Below the pieces are notes generated by a model. The model worked only from the letters and a program-made list of their open reading frames with translations. It had not been told where the DNA came from and searched no databases. From positions 1 through 5,635 of the forward strand of contig JANYAW010000010.1 in NCBI GenBank assembly GCA_025361105.1: DNA of 5,635 bases, in the 5' to 3' direction. A program made the translations under genes and the position numbers. This document shows positions 1 through 5,635 of this stretch, piece by piece; positions within the stretch are counted from its first letter, which is position 1, and each line of letters begins with the position of its first letter. This stretch comes from Rhodocyclaceae bacterium. Lineage in GTDB: Bacteria; Pseudomonadota; Gammaproteobacteria; Burkholderiales; Rhodocyclaceae.

Positions 1-2
1 TT

Positions 3-1088
3 ACCCGTGATCATGTGCTGCTCAACATCCTCGACCAGGTGGCCGGTGGCCTGATCGAAGTCAGCCTGGTCAATGGCCAATGGACCAGTCGGCGGGCCAA
101 AGTGCCGGCGCTTGGCAAGCTCAGCGCTAGCGGCCTGTACAACGATTTCGCGCGCGACGCCAAACATGATTCCTATGCCAACAGCTACTTGCTGCGCTAC
201 GAGGATTTCGTCACACCGAATTCCTTCTATCTCGGCACCGTGGGCAGCGCCAAACAGGAATTGCTCAAGTCACGCAAGCAGATCTTCGATGCCACCGGCA
301 TGCGTGTCGAACAGAACTTCGCCACCAGCAAGGACGGCACCCGCATACCCTACTTTGTCATCTGGCCCAAGGGCGCCAGCGCCGACGGGCTCAATCCCAC
401 CTTGCTCTACGGCTATGGCGGATTCCAGATCTCGCAGACGCCGTTTTACAGCAGCACCTATGGCAGCGGCTGGTATCGCCAGGGCGGCGTATTGGTGGTG
501 GCCAATATCCGAGGCGGCGGCGAGTTCGGACCCAACTGGCACCAGGCCGCGATGAAGGCCAACAAACAGCGCAGCTATGACGACTTCGCCGCCGTGGCAG
601 AAGACGTGATCGCCAAAAAAATCACCTCGCCTAGTCACCTCGGCATCTACGGCGGCAGCAACGGCGGCCTGCTGGTCGGTGCCGTCATGCTGCAAAGGCC
701 GGAACTCTTCGGTGCGGTGGTCTGCAGCGTGCCGCTGCTGGACATGAAGCGCTATCACACGCTGCTGGCCGGCAACAGCTGGATGGCCGAATACGGCGAC
801 CCCGACAAGGCCGAAGAATGGGCCTGGATCAGCAAATACAGCCCTTATCAAAATGTGAAGACGGGCGTGAAATATCCCAAGGTCCTATTCACTACGTCGA
901 CCCGTGATGATCGCGTGCACCCCGGTCACGCCCGCAAAATGGCCGCCCGCATGCTGGAGCAGGGCCACGACGTGCTGTACTACGAAAACATCGAAGGCGG
1001 CCACGGCGGTGCCGCCAACAACGCCCAACGTGCGCATCTGTACGCGTTGGAAAATGCGTTTTTGTGGAAGACGCTGGGAGGGAAATGA
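3..1088 (+). CDS. Prolyl oligopeptidase family (S9A) serine peptidase, C-terminal part; 5' end outside window
   Basis: This is the alpha/beta-hydrolase half of a prolyl oligopeptidase (clan SC, family S9A), an enzyme that cleaves short peptides, classically after proline. The frame is open from position 3, with no start needed inside the window; 361 residues are visible of a family that is usually about 700, so most of the N-terminal beta-propeller lies upstream. Visible landmarks: the S9A signature ANIRGGGEFGPNWH around nt 500-540; the nucleophile Ser in GGSNGG, codon 657-659; the Asp of DDRVHPGH, codon 906-908; and the catalytic His in EGGHGG, codon 1002-1004. The triad is complete, so the enzyme is probably active. 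The DDRV and EGGHG contexts fit true oligopeptidases. Whether it is periplasmic cannot be judged because the N-terminus is missing. It has no evident functional link to the restriction genes downstream. The family call is firm; the exact substrate preference is inferred. Confidence 0.95.
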   Translation, partial: TRDHVLLNILDQVAGGLIEVSLVNGQWTSRRAKVPALGKLSASGLYNDFARDAKHDSYANSYLLRYEDFVTPNSFYLGTVGSAKQELLKSRKQIFDATGMRVEQNFATSKDGTRIPYFVIWPKGASADGLNPTLLYGYGGFQISQTPFYSSTYGSGWYRQGGVLVVANIRGGGEFGPNWHQAAMKANKQRSYDDFAAVAEDVIAKKITSPSHLGIYGGSNGGLLVGAVMLQRPELFGAVVCSVPLLDMKRYHTLLAGNSWMAEYGDPDKAEEWAWISKYSPYQNVKTGVKYPKVLFTTSTRDDRVHPGHARKMAARMLEQGHDVLYYENIEGGHGGAANNAQRAHLYALENAFLWKTLGGK

Positions 1089-1360
1089 GATAGCCCAGTG
1101 TTGCTCCCGCCTCATTGCAATTTTGCGCAATCTCTACTCAATCACCATGCTTGCGCGTCCAAGTGGAAGCAGGTGAACTGAGCATTCGGCATCTGCCAGA
1201 AATGGTCTCTTGTCGAGCAATGCTTGGCCATGTGGTGGTCTCTCGGTAAGCACGGCATAAATTCATTTGGAATAGTGAACTATGCCGGACGTTGCTATAC
1301 ACTTGAGAGCTCTTGCGGCCCGACAAGAAAACGGCTTGGCAACAACCTGGGAGCGCACAA
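1089..1360. other. Intergenic region between peptidase gene and hsdR, no gene supported
   Basis: These 272 nt hold stop codons in all forward frames and no ORF with a credible start and ribosome binding site. GC falls gradually toward the hsdR start (hand counts of 55%, 52% and 47% in successive 60-nt blocks from 1141). A weak stem, ATTGC 1114-1118 with GCAAT 1127-1131, lies just after the peptidase gene, but it is short and has no T-run, so I do not call a terminator. A TATACA at 1296-1301 could be part of a -10 box for the hsdR operon, but no matching -35 sits at normal spacing. The operon promoter probably lies somewhere here, by position only. Confidence 0.6.
1349..1353 (+). promoter_or_regulatory. 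Ribosome binding site deciding the hsdR start
   Basis: GGGAG lies 7 nt before the ATG at 1361. The same frame can be extended to a TTG at 1313, but that start has no comparable purine-rich site, and the extra 16 residues are low in family character. The ATG start gives an N-terminus (MAAKEAKARIKINKLL) that leads directly into the HsdR N-terminal domain. Confidence 0.75.
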
Positions 1361-3916
1361 ATGGCTGCGAAAGAAGCCAAGGCTCGCATCAAAATCAACA
1401 AGCTGCTCGAAGAGTCCGGCTGGCGTTTCTTCGACCAAGCCACGGGCAAGGCCAACATTGTTCTCGAACCCAAAGTAAAGCTGACCAAGACAGCTATCAA
1501 TGCTCTCGGCGACAATTTCGAAGACACCAGCAATGGCTTCATCGACTTCCTGCTGCTCGATGAGGCCGGCTTTCCGCTGGTCGTGCTCGAAGCCAAGTCA
1601 GAAGACAAGAATCCACTGGTCGGCAAGGAGCAGGCGCGCAAATACGCCAAATCGCAAAACTGCCGGTTCGTCATCCTCTCCAACGGCAACCTGCATTACT
1701 TCTGGGACCTGGAGCAGGGCAACCCGCACATCATCACGCGCTTCCCTTCGCCGGACTCGATCAAGGGCTACCATCGCTTCCAGCCCAATCCGCAAAAACT
1801 TATTACCGAACAGATCGGCAAGGACTACATCGCCCTGACGCAGATGCCGGGCTATGCCGCCGAAGCTGGCTGGAACAATCCTGCCGAGCGCGCCGCCTTC
1901 ATTCAGAAAACCCGCCTGCGCTTCCTGCGCGATTACCAGAAGCGCGCTATCTCGGCGATTCAGGATGCCGTTGCCGAAGGCCACAGTCGTTTCCTGTTCG
2001 AGATGGCCACCGGCACCGGCAAGACACTGACCGCAGCCGCTGTCATCAAATTGTTTCTGCGCACCGGCAATGCCAGGCGCGTCCTGTTTCTGGTGGATCG
2101 GCTGGAACTCGAAGACCAGGCCAACAAGGCATTCATCGCCCAGCTTAAGAACGATTACACCTCGGTGATTTACAAGGAAAAGCGCGACGAGTGGCGCAAG
2201 GCCGAGATTGTCGTTACCACCGTGCAGTCGCTGCTGTTCAACGACAAATACCGGCGCTTGTTCTCGCCGACTGATTTCGATCTGGTGATTTCCGACGAGG
2301 CGCACCGCTCTATCGGCGGCAATGCTCGCGCCGTGTTCGAATATTTCGTCGGCTACAAGCTGGGCCTCACCGCCACGCCACGCGACTACCTCAAAAAGTA
2401 CGACGCCACCAAGCAAACCACACGCGACCCGCGCGAGACCGAACGTCGCCTGCTGCTCGATACCTACCGCACCTTCGGCTGCGATTCCGGCCAGCCGACT
2501 TTTCGTTATTCATTGCTCGACGGCGTGCGCGATGGCCATTTGATCAATCCCGTCGTCGTCGATGCACGTACGGACATCACGACGCAATTGCTCTCTGACG
2601 CAGGCTATGCAATCGCTTCAGTGGGTGCAGAAGGCGATGCGGAAAAGCAAAATTTTTTCCAGAAGGATTTTGAGAAGAAATTTTTCTCCGAGGCCACCAA
2701 CCGTCTCTTCTGCCAGACCTTCCTGAATCACGCATTGCTAGACCCAATCAGTGGCGAGCTCGGAAAATCCATCGTCTTCGCAGTCAGCCAAAACCACGCC
2801 ACCAAGCTGACGCAAATTCTCAACGAACTGGCGGACACGCGTTACCCCGAAAAGTACCAATCCGACTTCGCCGTGCAAGTCACGTCGTTGATTCCCGGTG
2901 CGCAGCAGTTCAGCATCAACTTCACCAACAATAATCTGCTTGGCTCGGCCAATTTTCTCGATGCCTATAAGACCAGCAAGGCGCGGATTTGTGTCACCGT
3001 TGGCATGATGACGACGGGTTACGATTGTCCTGACATACTTAATCTTGCATTGATACGGCCGATATTTTCGCCCTCGGATTTCGTGCAGATCAAAGGTCGT
3101 GGCACGCGCAAGCACGATTTTCTCGAACAGCTTTTTGACAAGTCATTAAAGGCCGAGCTATTGGTTAATGGGTCGCAGCAAAAGACTCAGTTCAAGCTCT
3201 TTGATTTCTTTGCCAACTGCGAGTATTTCGAGGAAAAATTTAACTACGACGAGGTGTTGCACCTGCCCCGACCGAGCCTGAGCGAAGGTGCAGGGGGCGG
3301 CGGCACGACAGTTGGCCCGGCGGGTGAATTCACTCACACTGGCAGCGATGCCATCCAACACCTCGCGGAAGAAACAATCGGCGCGCAAGGCATGAAGATC
3401 GACCGCATGTTTTTCGAGAGCTTCGAAAACACCGTCAAGGCCGATCCGGTCTTGCAACAGCAGGTCGACAACGAACAATGGGATCAGGCCATAGCCTACG
3501 TCACCACCCACCTGCTCGACAAGCCGGCCGAGTTCTACACACTGGACAAGCTGCGGCGTGCAGCGGGTGTGGATCGCCGCCTCACCATGCGCGAGATTCT
3601 TGAAAAAATCTTCGACCGGATTCCCTACTTCAAGGGCAAGGACGAACTGCTCGAAGACGAATTCCAGAAATTCCTGCTCGATGCCTCGACGGAAAACATC
3701 GAAAAGCAAGCCGCCGCCATTGTCGCCATGAAATACTTCTTCAAAGCCTACGCCACCGACGGTCGCCTGCGTGACATCATCGAAAATGGCAAGTTGACTG
3801 AGCTCAACGTCAACCCCGCCTTTAATATGGCCGACTTCAGGGCCGTGCCCAAGGAATGGCGCGACCGCATCCCGGAGTACGTGAAGGACTACGTCTCGCT
3901 CAACCAGTTCATGTAG
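1361..3916 (+). CDS. hsdR: Type I restriction endonuclease R subunit (HsdR), EcoEI-like
   Basis: This is the motor and nuclease subunit of a type I restriction-modification complex: ATP-driven translocation of unmethylated DNA followed by double-strand cleavage. It has 851 residues from the ATG at 1361, shorter than EcoKI- or EcoR124-type HsdR (over 1,000) and in keeping with the EcoEI-like kind. Domains in order: an N-terminal PD-(D/E)XK nuclease with D62, E77-A-K79 and the HsdR-typical QxxxY (Q91, Y95); SF2 helicase domain 1 with Walker A ATGTGKT (216-222, K221), DEAH (312-315) and TATP (337-340); helicase domain 2 with GKSIVFAVSQ (about 468), MMTTGYDCPD (549-558) and QIKGRGTRK (576-584); a Gly-rich linker (643-655); and a C-terminal EcoEI R-type domain (about 680-851). 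All catalytic motifs are intact. It leads an operon with the DUF1016 gene and hsdM. GC dips in the stretch encoding helicase domain 2. Family assignment is firm; recognition specificity would come from HsdS, which is not in the window. Confidence 0.95.
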   Translation: MAAKEAKARIKINKLLEESGWRFFDQATGKANIVLEPKVKLTKTAINALGDNFEDTSNGFIDFLLLDEAGFPLVVLEAKSEDKNPLVGKEQARKYAKSQNCRFVILSNGNLHYFWDLEQGNPHIITRFPSPDSIKGYHRFQPNPQKLITEQIGKDYIALTQMPGYAAEAGWNNPAERAAFIQKTRLRFLRDYQKRAISAIQDAVAEGHSRFLFEMATGTGKTLTAAAVIKLFLRTGNARRVLFLVDRLELEDQANKAFIAQLKNDYTSVIYKEKRDEWRKAEIVVTTVQSLLFNDKYRRLFSPTDFDLVISDEAHRSIGGNARAVFEYFVGYKLGLTATPRDYLKKYDATKQTTRDPRETERRLLLDTYRTFGCDSGQPTFRYSLLDGVRDGHLINPVVVDARTDITTQLLSDAGYAIASVGAEGDAEKQNFFQKDFEKKFFSEATNRLFCQTFLNHALLDPISGELGKSIVFAVSQNHATKLTQILNELADTRYPEKYQSDFAVQVTSLIPGAQQFSINFTNNNLLGSANFLDAYKTSKARICVTVGMMTTGYDCPDILNLALIRPIFSPSDFVQIKGRGTRKHDFLEQLFDKSLKAELLVNGSQQKTQFKLFDFFANCEYFEEKFNYDEVLHLPRPSLSEGAGGGGTTVGPAGEFTHTGSDAIQHLAEETIGAQGMKIDRMFFESFENTVKADPVLQQQVDNEQWDQAIAYVTTHLLDKPAEFYTLDKLRRAAGVDRRLTMREILEKIFDRIPYFKGKDELLEDEFQKFLLDASTENIEKQAAAIVAMKYFFKAYATDGRLRDIIENGKLTELNVNPAFNMADFRAVPKEWRDRIPEYVKDYVSLNQFM

Positions 3917-3919
3917 GGA
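3915..3919 (+). promoter_or_regulatory. Ribosome binding site of the DUF1016 gene, overlapping the hsdR stop
   Basis: AGGGA begins inside the TAG stop codon of hsdR and sits 6 nt before the ATG at 3926. The stop-to-start gap is only 9 nt, so ribosomes ending hsdR are placed to reinitiate. This suggests translational coupling of the two genes. Confidence 0.65.
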
Positions 3920-3925
3920 CGCGCG

Positions 3926-5038
3926 ATGCCCGCCATAAAAAAGCAGATCCCACCCCAACCGCCACTGAGCTTCGAGCAGATGATCGGTGCCATTACCTCG
4001 GCGCATTCGCAATTGACCGCGCAAGCGGGCAAGGCCGTCAATCTGGCGCTGACCCTGAGAAATTGGCTCATCGGTGGCTATATTCAGGAGTTCGAGCAAG
4101 CCGGGGCGGATCGCGCGGCCTACGGCGCACGCCTGCTCGACGCGATTGCCGAACGACTTGCCGACCAGGGAGTTGCCGGCGTTGCGGTGCGCTCCTTGCG
4201 ACTGTACCGGCAGTTCTACGTGGCGTATCCAGCAATTCGGCAGACAGTGCCTGCCGAATTGGGCATCCTGTTTCCCGCTTCCGTAAAACGGCAGACACCG
4301 TCTGCCGAATCCGCCGTTCCGAGCGATCGCTTGTTATCCACACTTTCGTTCAGCCATTTCGTCGAATTGCTCCAGATCGAAGATATCCTGAAACGGCACT
4401 TCTACGAGATCGAATGCATGCGCGGCAACTGGTCTTTGCGCGAGCTGAAGCGGCAGATTGGCAGCCTTTATTTCGAGCGATCCGCTTTATCCACGGACAA
4501 GAACAAACTGTCCGATCAGACTCATGTCGCGGCCGAGGTACGGCCTGCGCTGACCATTCGCGATCCCTATGTTTTCGAGTTTCTCGGTATCAAACCACAG
4601 GAAGTCATGGGCGAATCCGCGCTCGAAGACGGCCTGCTCGACAAGCTGTCGGATTTCCTGCTCGAACTCGGACATGGTTTCTGTTTCGAAGCCAGGCAAA
4701 AACGCATATTGATCGGCGACCAGCACTACTTCATCGATCTGATTTTCTACCACCGCGTTCTCAAATGCCATGTGCTGCTGGAGCTCAAGCTGGCCGGATT
4801 CAACCATGAGCATATCGGCCAGCTCAACACCTATGTCAATTGGTACAAGCGGCACATGCTGGAAGCGGGCGACAACCCGCCCATAGGCATTCTGCTGTGC
4901 ACCGAGAAGAACCATGCTCTCGTCGACTACGCCATGGCCGGCATGGACAACCAGCTCTTCGTATCGCGCTACCAGCTCGAACTCCCCAGCAAGGAAGCGC
5001 TGGAAAAATTCATCGAACAGCACCTGAAAGAACTCTGA
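3926..5038 (+). CDS. DUF1016/YhcG-family PD-(D/E)XK nuclease-fold protein
   Basis: The protein has 370 residues, a normal length for the YhcG/DUF1016 family. The N-terminal, mainly helical domain (about 15-165) carries the family pattern LTLRNWLIGGYI and SLRLYRQFYVAYP, then LSFSHFVELLQI and the MRGNWSLRELKRQI segment. The C-terminal half (about 185-345) is the nuclease-like domain: E255 in FEARQ, D271 in FIDLIFYH, E286-L-K288, and the GQLNTYVNWY stretch with Q299. The acidic/lysine set is complete, so catalysis is plausible. Family members often lie beside type I restriction genes or on mobile islands; their role there is not settled, and activity on DNA is inferred from the fold. Here the gene sits between hsdR and hsdM with gaps of 9 and 4 nt, so it is co-transcribed with them. 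Odd feature: residues 104-129, between the two parts of the N-terminal domain, hold two in-frame palindromic repeats, IRQTVPAEL and KRQTPSAES, probably in a tolerant loop. Confidence 0.92.
   Translation: MPAIKKQIPPQPPLSFEQMIGAITSAHSQLTAQAGKAVNLALTLRNWLIGGYIQEFEQAGADRAAYGARLLDAIAERLADQGVAGVAVRSLRLYRQFYVAYPAIRQTVPAELGILFPASVKRQTPSAESAVPSDRLLSTLSFSHFVELLQIEDILKRHFYEIECMRGNWSLRELKRQIGSLYFERSALSTDKNKLSDQTHVAAEVRPALTIRDPYVFEFLGIKPQEVMGESALEDGLLDKLSDFLLELGHGFCFEARQKRILIGDQHYFIDLIFYHRVLKCHVLLELKLAGFNHEHIGQLNTYVNWYKRHMLEAGDNPPIGILLCTEKNHALVDYAMAGMDNQLFVSRYQLELPSKEALEKFIEQHLKEL
4234..4260. repeat. Palindromic element copy 1, in frame within the DUF1016 gene
   Basis: Perfect 10-bp arms AATTCGGCAG (4234-4243) and CTGCCGAATT (4251-4260) flank a 7-nt centre. 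Read in the gene frame, 4235-4261 encodes IRQTVPAEL (residues 104-112). It matches copy 2 with the same codon phase, 51 nt downstream. The mRNA could form a stable hairpin here inside the coding region. Confidence 0.85.
4286..4312. repeat. Palindromic element copy 2, in frame within the DUF1016 gene
   Basis: The core is perfect 8-bp arms CGGCAGAC (4289-4296) and GTCTGCCG (4300-4307) around a 3-nt centre. In frame, 4286-4312 encodes KRQTPSAES (residues 121-129). It shares CGGCAGACA on the left and TGCCGAAT on the right with copy 1 at matching offsets, so the two are copies of one element, exactly 17 codons apart. Confidence 0.85.
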
Positions 5039-5042
5039 ATCC

Positions 5043-5635
5043 ATGCTCGACACAGATACCAAGCGCCGCATCGACACCTGCCGCGACATCCTCGTCGGCA
5101 AAGTGCCCGACCCCAAATCGCAGGTCGAACAGATCACCATCGCCCTGATCTATAAATTCATGGACGACATGGATGCCGAGGCGGAAGAACTCGGCGGCAC
5201 CCGCAGCTTCTTTGCCGGCGAATACACCAAATACGGCTGGGCCAAATTGATGGCCCCCAGCCTTGGCGGCCACGATGTGCTGAACCTGTATTCCGAGGCC
5301 ATCGGCAGGATGACCGAGAACCCCGGCATCCCGGCCTTGTTTCGCGACATCTTCAAGAACGCCTATCTGCCCTACCGCGACCCGGAGACGCTGCGCAGCT
5401 TCCTCAAGGAAATCGACACCTTCACCTACGACCATTCCGAACGTCTGGGCGACGCTTTCGAATATCTGCTCTCGGTGCTTGGCAGCCAGGGCGACGCCGG
5501 CCAGTTCCGCACGCCGCGCCACATCATCGATTTCATCGTGGCTGTTCTCGATCCAAAGAAAAGCGAAACCATTCTCGACCCGGCCTGCGGCACGGCTAGC
5601 CGTTTCGCAAAGGTGTTGATGCTGGTAGTGGTTTA
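5043..5635 (+). CDS. hsdM: Type I restriction-modification DNA methyltransferase subunit (HsdM), N-terminal part; runs off window
   Basis: This is the start of the adenine-N6 methyltransferase subunit of the type I system; with HsdS it methylates the host recognition site. The ATG at 5043 lies 4 nt after the DUF1016 stop, with a weak purine-rich site (GAAAG, 5026-5030) upstream. The N-terminal HsdM helical domain covers about residues 1-140, followed by GDAGQFRTPRHIIDFIV, the conserved lead into the catalytic domain, and SAM-binding motif I, DPACGT, at residues 179-184 (nt 5577-5594). The family normally continues GTAGFLISAYKH or similar. Here GTA is followed by SRFAKVLMLVVV, which I do not recognise as HsdM, although the frame stays open to the window end. 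The catalytic NPPF motif would lie downstream and cannot be checked. The identity of residues 1-185 is firm; whether the gene is intact is doubtful. Confidence 0.9.
   Translation, partial: MLDTDTKRRIDTCRDILVGKVPDPKSQVEQITIALIYKFMDDMDAEAEELGGTRSFFAGEYTKYGWAKLMAPSLGGHDVLNLYSEAIGRMTENPGIPALFRDIFKNAYLPYRDPETLRSFLKEIDTFTYDHSERLGDAFEYLLSVLGSQGDAGQFRTPRHIIDFIVAVLDPKKSETILDPACGTASRFAKVLMLVVV
5592..5603. repeat. 12-bp perfect palindrome at the HsdM divergence point
   Basis: ACGGCTAGCCGT is identical to its reverse complement. It extends as an imperfect inverted repeat over 5586-5609, with 10 of 12 positions in each arm pairing. The left half still encodes consensus HsdM (Thr-Ala of DPACGTA); the right half begins the non-consensus tail. 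It could be a target or attachment site, or a fold-back or assembly junction. Confidence 0.6.
5598..5635. other. Non-HsdM tail after the palindrome
   Basis: These last 38 nt do not encode the expected Gly-Phe-Leu-Ile-Ser continuation of HsdM. On the minus strand a frame open from the window edge (KPLPASTPLRNG) ends with a TAG at 5598-5596, inside the palindrome, so the end of a gene carried by an inserted element is one possible reading. The stretch is too short to identify, and a misassembled contig end is equally possible. Confidence 0.4.

Noticed and set aside
1114..1131. Possible terminator hairpin after the peptidase gene
   Set aside because: It has only a 5-bp AT-containing stem and no following T-run.
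1313..1360. TTG-initiated N-terminal extension of HsdR by 16 residues
   Set aside because: There is no good ribosome binding site before 1313, while the ATG at 1361 has GGGAG at a 7-nt spacing and a family-like N-terminus.
1138..1689. Minus-strand ORF spanning the intergenic region and the start of hsdR
   Set aside because: Most of it is antisense to the HsdR nuclease domain; the intergenic part encodes nothing I recognise.
1598..2416. Long minus-strand ORF of 272 codons inside hsdR
   Set aside because: It lies opposite clear HsdR motifs, and its translation is the biased composition expected of an antisense shadow in high-GC DNA.
3158..4099. Minus-strand ORF of 313 codons across the hsdR/DUF1016 junction
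   Set aside because: It overlaps two well-supported genes with intact domains and shows no recognisable domain of its own.
4449..4466. CGGCAG followed by GGCAGC as a third copy of the palindromic element
   Set aside because: There are no inverted arms, and the segment encodes conserved family sequence (KRQIGSL) of the DUF1016 domain, so the match is chance.
4487..5140. Minus-strand ORF over the nuclease domain of the DUF1016 gene and the hsdM start
   Set aside because: It is antisense to catalytic-domain sequence that is conserved on the plus strand.
5598..5635. Calling the tail a named insertion sequence end
   Set aside because: 38 nt without a recognised terminal repeat or target duplication cannot support a family name, and an assembly artefact at the contig end is as likely.

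Overview
The window is bacterial DNA of fairly high GC, roughly 57-60% in most coding stretches by hand-counted samples. Genes are tightly packed on one strand, with GCC/CTG/CTC-rich codons. Gene content and codon style fit a proteobacterium, perhaps a betaproteobacterium, but nothing here fixes the taxon. Both ends cut through genes, so this looks like a contig fragment.

Layout, all on the + strand: (1) positions 3-1088 hold the C-terminal catalytic domain of an S9A prolyl oligopeptidase family serine peptidase with an intact Ser/Asp/His triad. (2) Positions 1089-1360 form a 272-nt intergenic region with no convincing gene, terminator or promoter. (3) Positions 1361-3916 encode the restriction/translocation subunit HsdR of a type I restriction-modification system, of the shorter EcoEI-like kind. 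(4) Positions 3926-5038 encode a DUF1016/YhcG-family protein with a second, separate PD-(D/E)XK nuclease fold. (5) Positions 5043-5635 hold the start of the modification subunit HsdM, which runs off the window just after the SAM-binding motif I.

Genes 3-5 are separated by 9 and 4 nt and almost certainly form one operon; hsdS would be expected further downstream. HsdM with HsdS would recognise and methylate host DNA, and HsdR would translocate and cut unmodified DNA. The DUF1016 protein is an accessory nuclease-fold protein often seen in such loci, with no settled role here.

Three observations deserve attention. First, the DUF1016 gene carries two copies of a palindromic element 51 nt apart, in frame, each encoding an RQTxxAE peptide; both strands of the palindrome read as nearly the same peptide in the same codon phase. 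Second, the HsdM reading frame leaves the family consensus immediately after DPACGTA, exactly at a 12-bp perfect palindrome, which points to an insertion, a rearrangement or an assembly junction. Third, the second RecA-like domain of hsdR is clearly poorer in GC (about 48%) than its flanks.
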